A stretch of DNA of 13,074 nt from Candidatus Sabulitectum sp. Its GTDB lineage: Bacteria > Fermentibacterota > Fermentibacteria > Fermentibacterales > JCC-6. Within the stretch, counting starts at the first letter, position 1, and every line of letters starts with the position of its first letter. Positions 12,260 to 13,074 of this stretch are shown piece after piece. The stretch is from positions 1 to 13,074 of the forward strand of contig JAGLQD010000089.1 in NCBI GenBank assembly GCA_023136985.1, read 5' to 3'. Under the pieces are notes generated by a model. It was not told the origin of the DNA and made no database searches. It saw only the letters and a program-made list of their open reading frames with translations. The position numbers and the translations under genes were made by a program.

Positions 12260-13074
12260 ATGAGATTGCTATTTGTGTTAGTGGGAATCCTGCTTGCTTT
12301 CGGATGCGAGAATGCTGAAACATCCCGCGATGAAGCAGTAACAGATGGTGGGCCTGATTCTCTTATTCTGTCAGTTTCAGATACAATAGGCGTTCTTATG
12401 GGTGATTCTCTAAGAGAGTTCGGCAGTCTTGCGGATGTTGAATTTGATTCCCATGGAAATATTCTTGCGCTGGATGCAATGAAGGGCAGGATCACTGTTT
12501 TTAACTCATCACTTGAATTTGTAGAGTTTATTGGCAGACACGGAGCGGGTCCAGGCGAGTTTCAGTATCCCAACTGCTTTGCACAGCTTACTGACGGAAC
12601 AATTGTAGTTTCAGATTTTTCAGGTGCCACAGTAACAAGCTTTGATGGGGATTACCGATTCATAAGCAGACTGGCCGGCTTTACAGTTGTTCCACCAATG
12701 TTCCCAGCAGCTGGCCCAGGTGGATCTTACTACGCTGGCAATGTTGTAATTGACATGTCCATTGAGGGAGACATTCCAACAGGAGAAAGCTTTATCGGTC
12801 TCTACAGGGGTGATGTTGAACCGGAAATCGTTCTTGCATCATATCCTCTGGATATCAGCATTGGTGACGACGGAGATGTAAATGTTGACAATGTGGATGT
12901 GGTATGGGATTCAGACAGCCATGGAAACCTGTTCTACGCCGTTAGTGATGGGGTTAGTTATGCCATTTACGGGGTTACTGCGGAAGGCGAAGAAATACTG
13001 GCCATAGAAAAAGATTGGGAGCCGGTTGTTAAAACCGATGAGGAATTACAGGAAGAGTATTATTCAGAAGGTCT
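12260..13074 (+). CDS. Lipoprotein with 6-bladed beta-propeller (NHL-like), partial (C-terminus outside window)
   Basis: The frame is open from ATG 12260 to the right edge (271 codons). MRLLFVLVGILLAFGC is a lipoprotein signal with the probable lipidated Cys16; the -4 to -1 residues LAFG fit the general lipobox. After a polar linker, residues about 53-104 form an NHL-like blade: FGSLADVEFDSHGNILALD, then ITVFNSS, then IGRHGAGPGEFQYP. The HGxGPGEFxxP motif is typical of 6-bladed propeller lipoproteins common in Bacteroidota and related phyla. A further blade-like segment (FTQ-like TDGTIVVSDFSGATVTSFD) follows from about residue 111. AAGGAG at 12248-12253, 6 nt upstream, fixes the start. The ligand or function of these proteins is not known. 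The protein would be membrane-anchored on the periplasmic side or at the surface. Confidence 0.85.
   Translation, partial: MRLLFVLVGILLAFGCENAETSRDEAVTDGGPDSLILSVSDTIGVLMGDSLREFGSLADVEFDSHGNILALDAMKGRITVFNSSLEFVEFIGRHGAGPGEFQYPNCFAQLTDGTIVVSDFSGATVTSFDGDYRFISRLAGFTVVPPMFPAAGPGGSYYAGNVVIDMSIEGDIPTGESFIGLYRGDVEPEIVLASYPLDISIGDDGDVNVDNVDVVWDSDSHGNLFYAVSDGVSYAIYGVTAEGEEILAIEKDWEPVVKTDEELQEEYYSEG

Noticed and set aside
12214..12495. Minus-strand frame opposite the lipoprotein start
   Set aside because: It overlaps a well-supported lipoprotein with lipobox and ribosome site, and shows no recognisable features.

Overview
The window (about 13 kb, G+C in the mid-40s by eye) looks like a chromosomal segment of a bacterium with an outer membrane. 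I infer a member of the FCB assemblage or a neighbouring candidate phylum. The grounds are a large secreted beta-propeller with a C-terminal domain resembling the T9SS type A sorting domain, an exported protein with a carboxypeptidase-regulatory-like domain, and a propeller lipoprotein. These sit among housekeeping genes with good Shine-Dalgarno sites and some GTG starts. The species cannot be named from this. I see no rRNA, tRNA, CRISPR array, insertion sequence or phage gene.

Layout. (1) 1-908, minus strand: the N-terminal part of an exported protein, running off the left edge. (2) 909-1015: a short divergent intergenic region with a perfect 15-bp palindrome. (3) 1016-5001, plus strand: a peptidase-U32/TrhP-like iron-sulfur protein, then aroA, aroC and aroQ. 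The three aro genes overlap (19 bp and 4 bp) and give the last steps from shikimate-3-phosphate through chorismate to prephenate. (4) 5002-5377: an intergenic region with inverted repeats and a near-consensus sigma70 promoter. (5) 5378-7981: a secreted YVTN-type beta-propeller with a sorting-type C-terminal domain, followed by a likely terminator. (6) 8308-10868: a long M29 aminopeptidase coupled through ATGA to a ribulose-phosphate-3-epimerase-like TIM barrel. (7) 10863-11897, minus strand: an aminoglycoside-phosphotransferase-fold small-molecule kinase, whose 3' end overlaps the epimerase-like gene by 6 bp. (8) 11898-12259: an intergenic region with a good promoter. (9) 12260-13074: a lipoprotein with a 6-bladed propeller, running off the right edge.

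How the genes may work together. The aro genes end in prephenate. Prephenate is the known co-substrate for tRNA U34 hydroxylation by the U32 protein TrhP of Escherichia coli, so the U32 gene at the head of this cluster may use the product of the genes behind it. That is the most interesting metabolic link here. The second unit pairs a peptidase with an epimerase-like enzyme whose metal-binding residues are intact but whose phosphate-binding loops are altered, beside a small-molecule kinase; its substrate is unknown. The three exported proteins are probably separate envelope functions.
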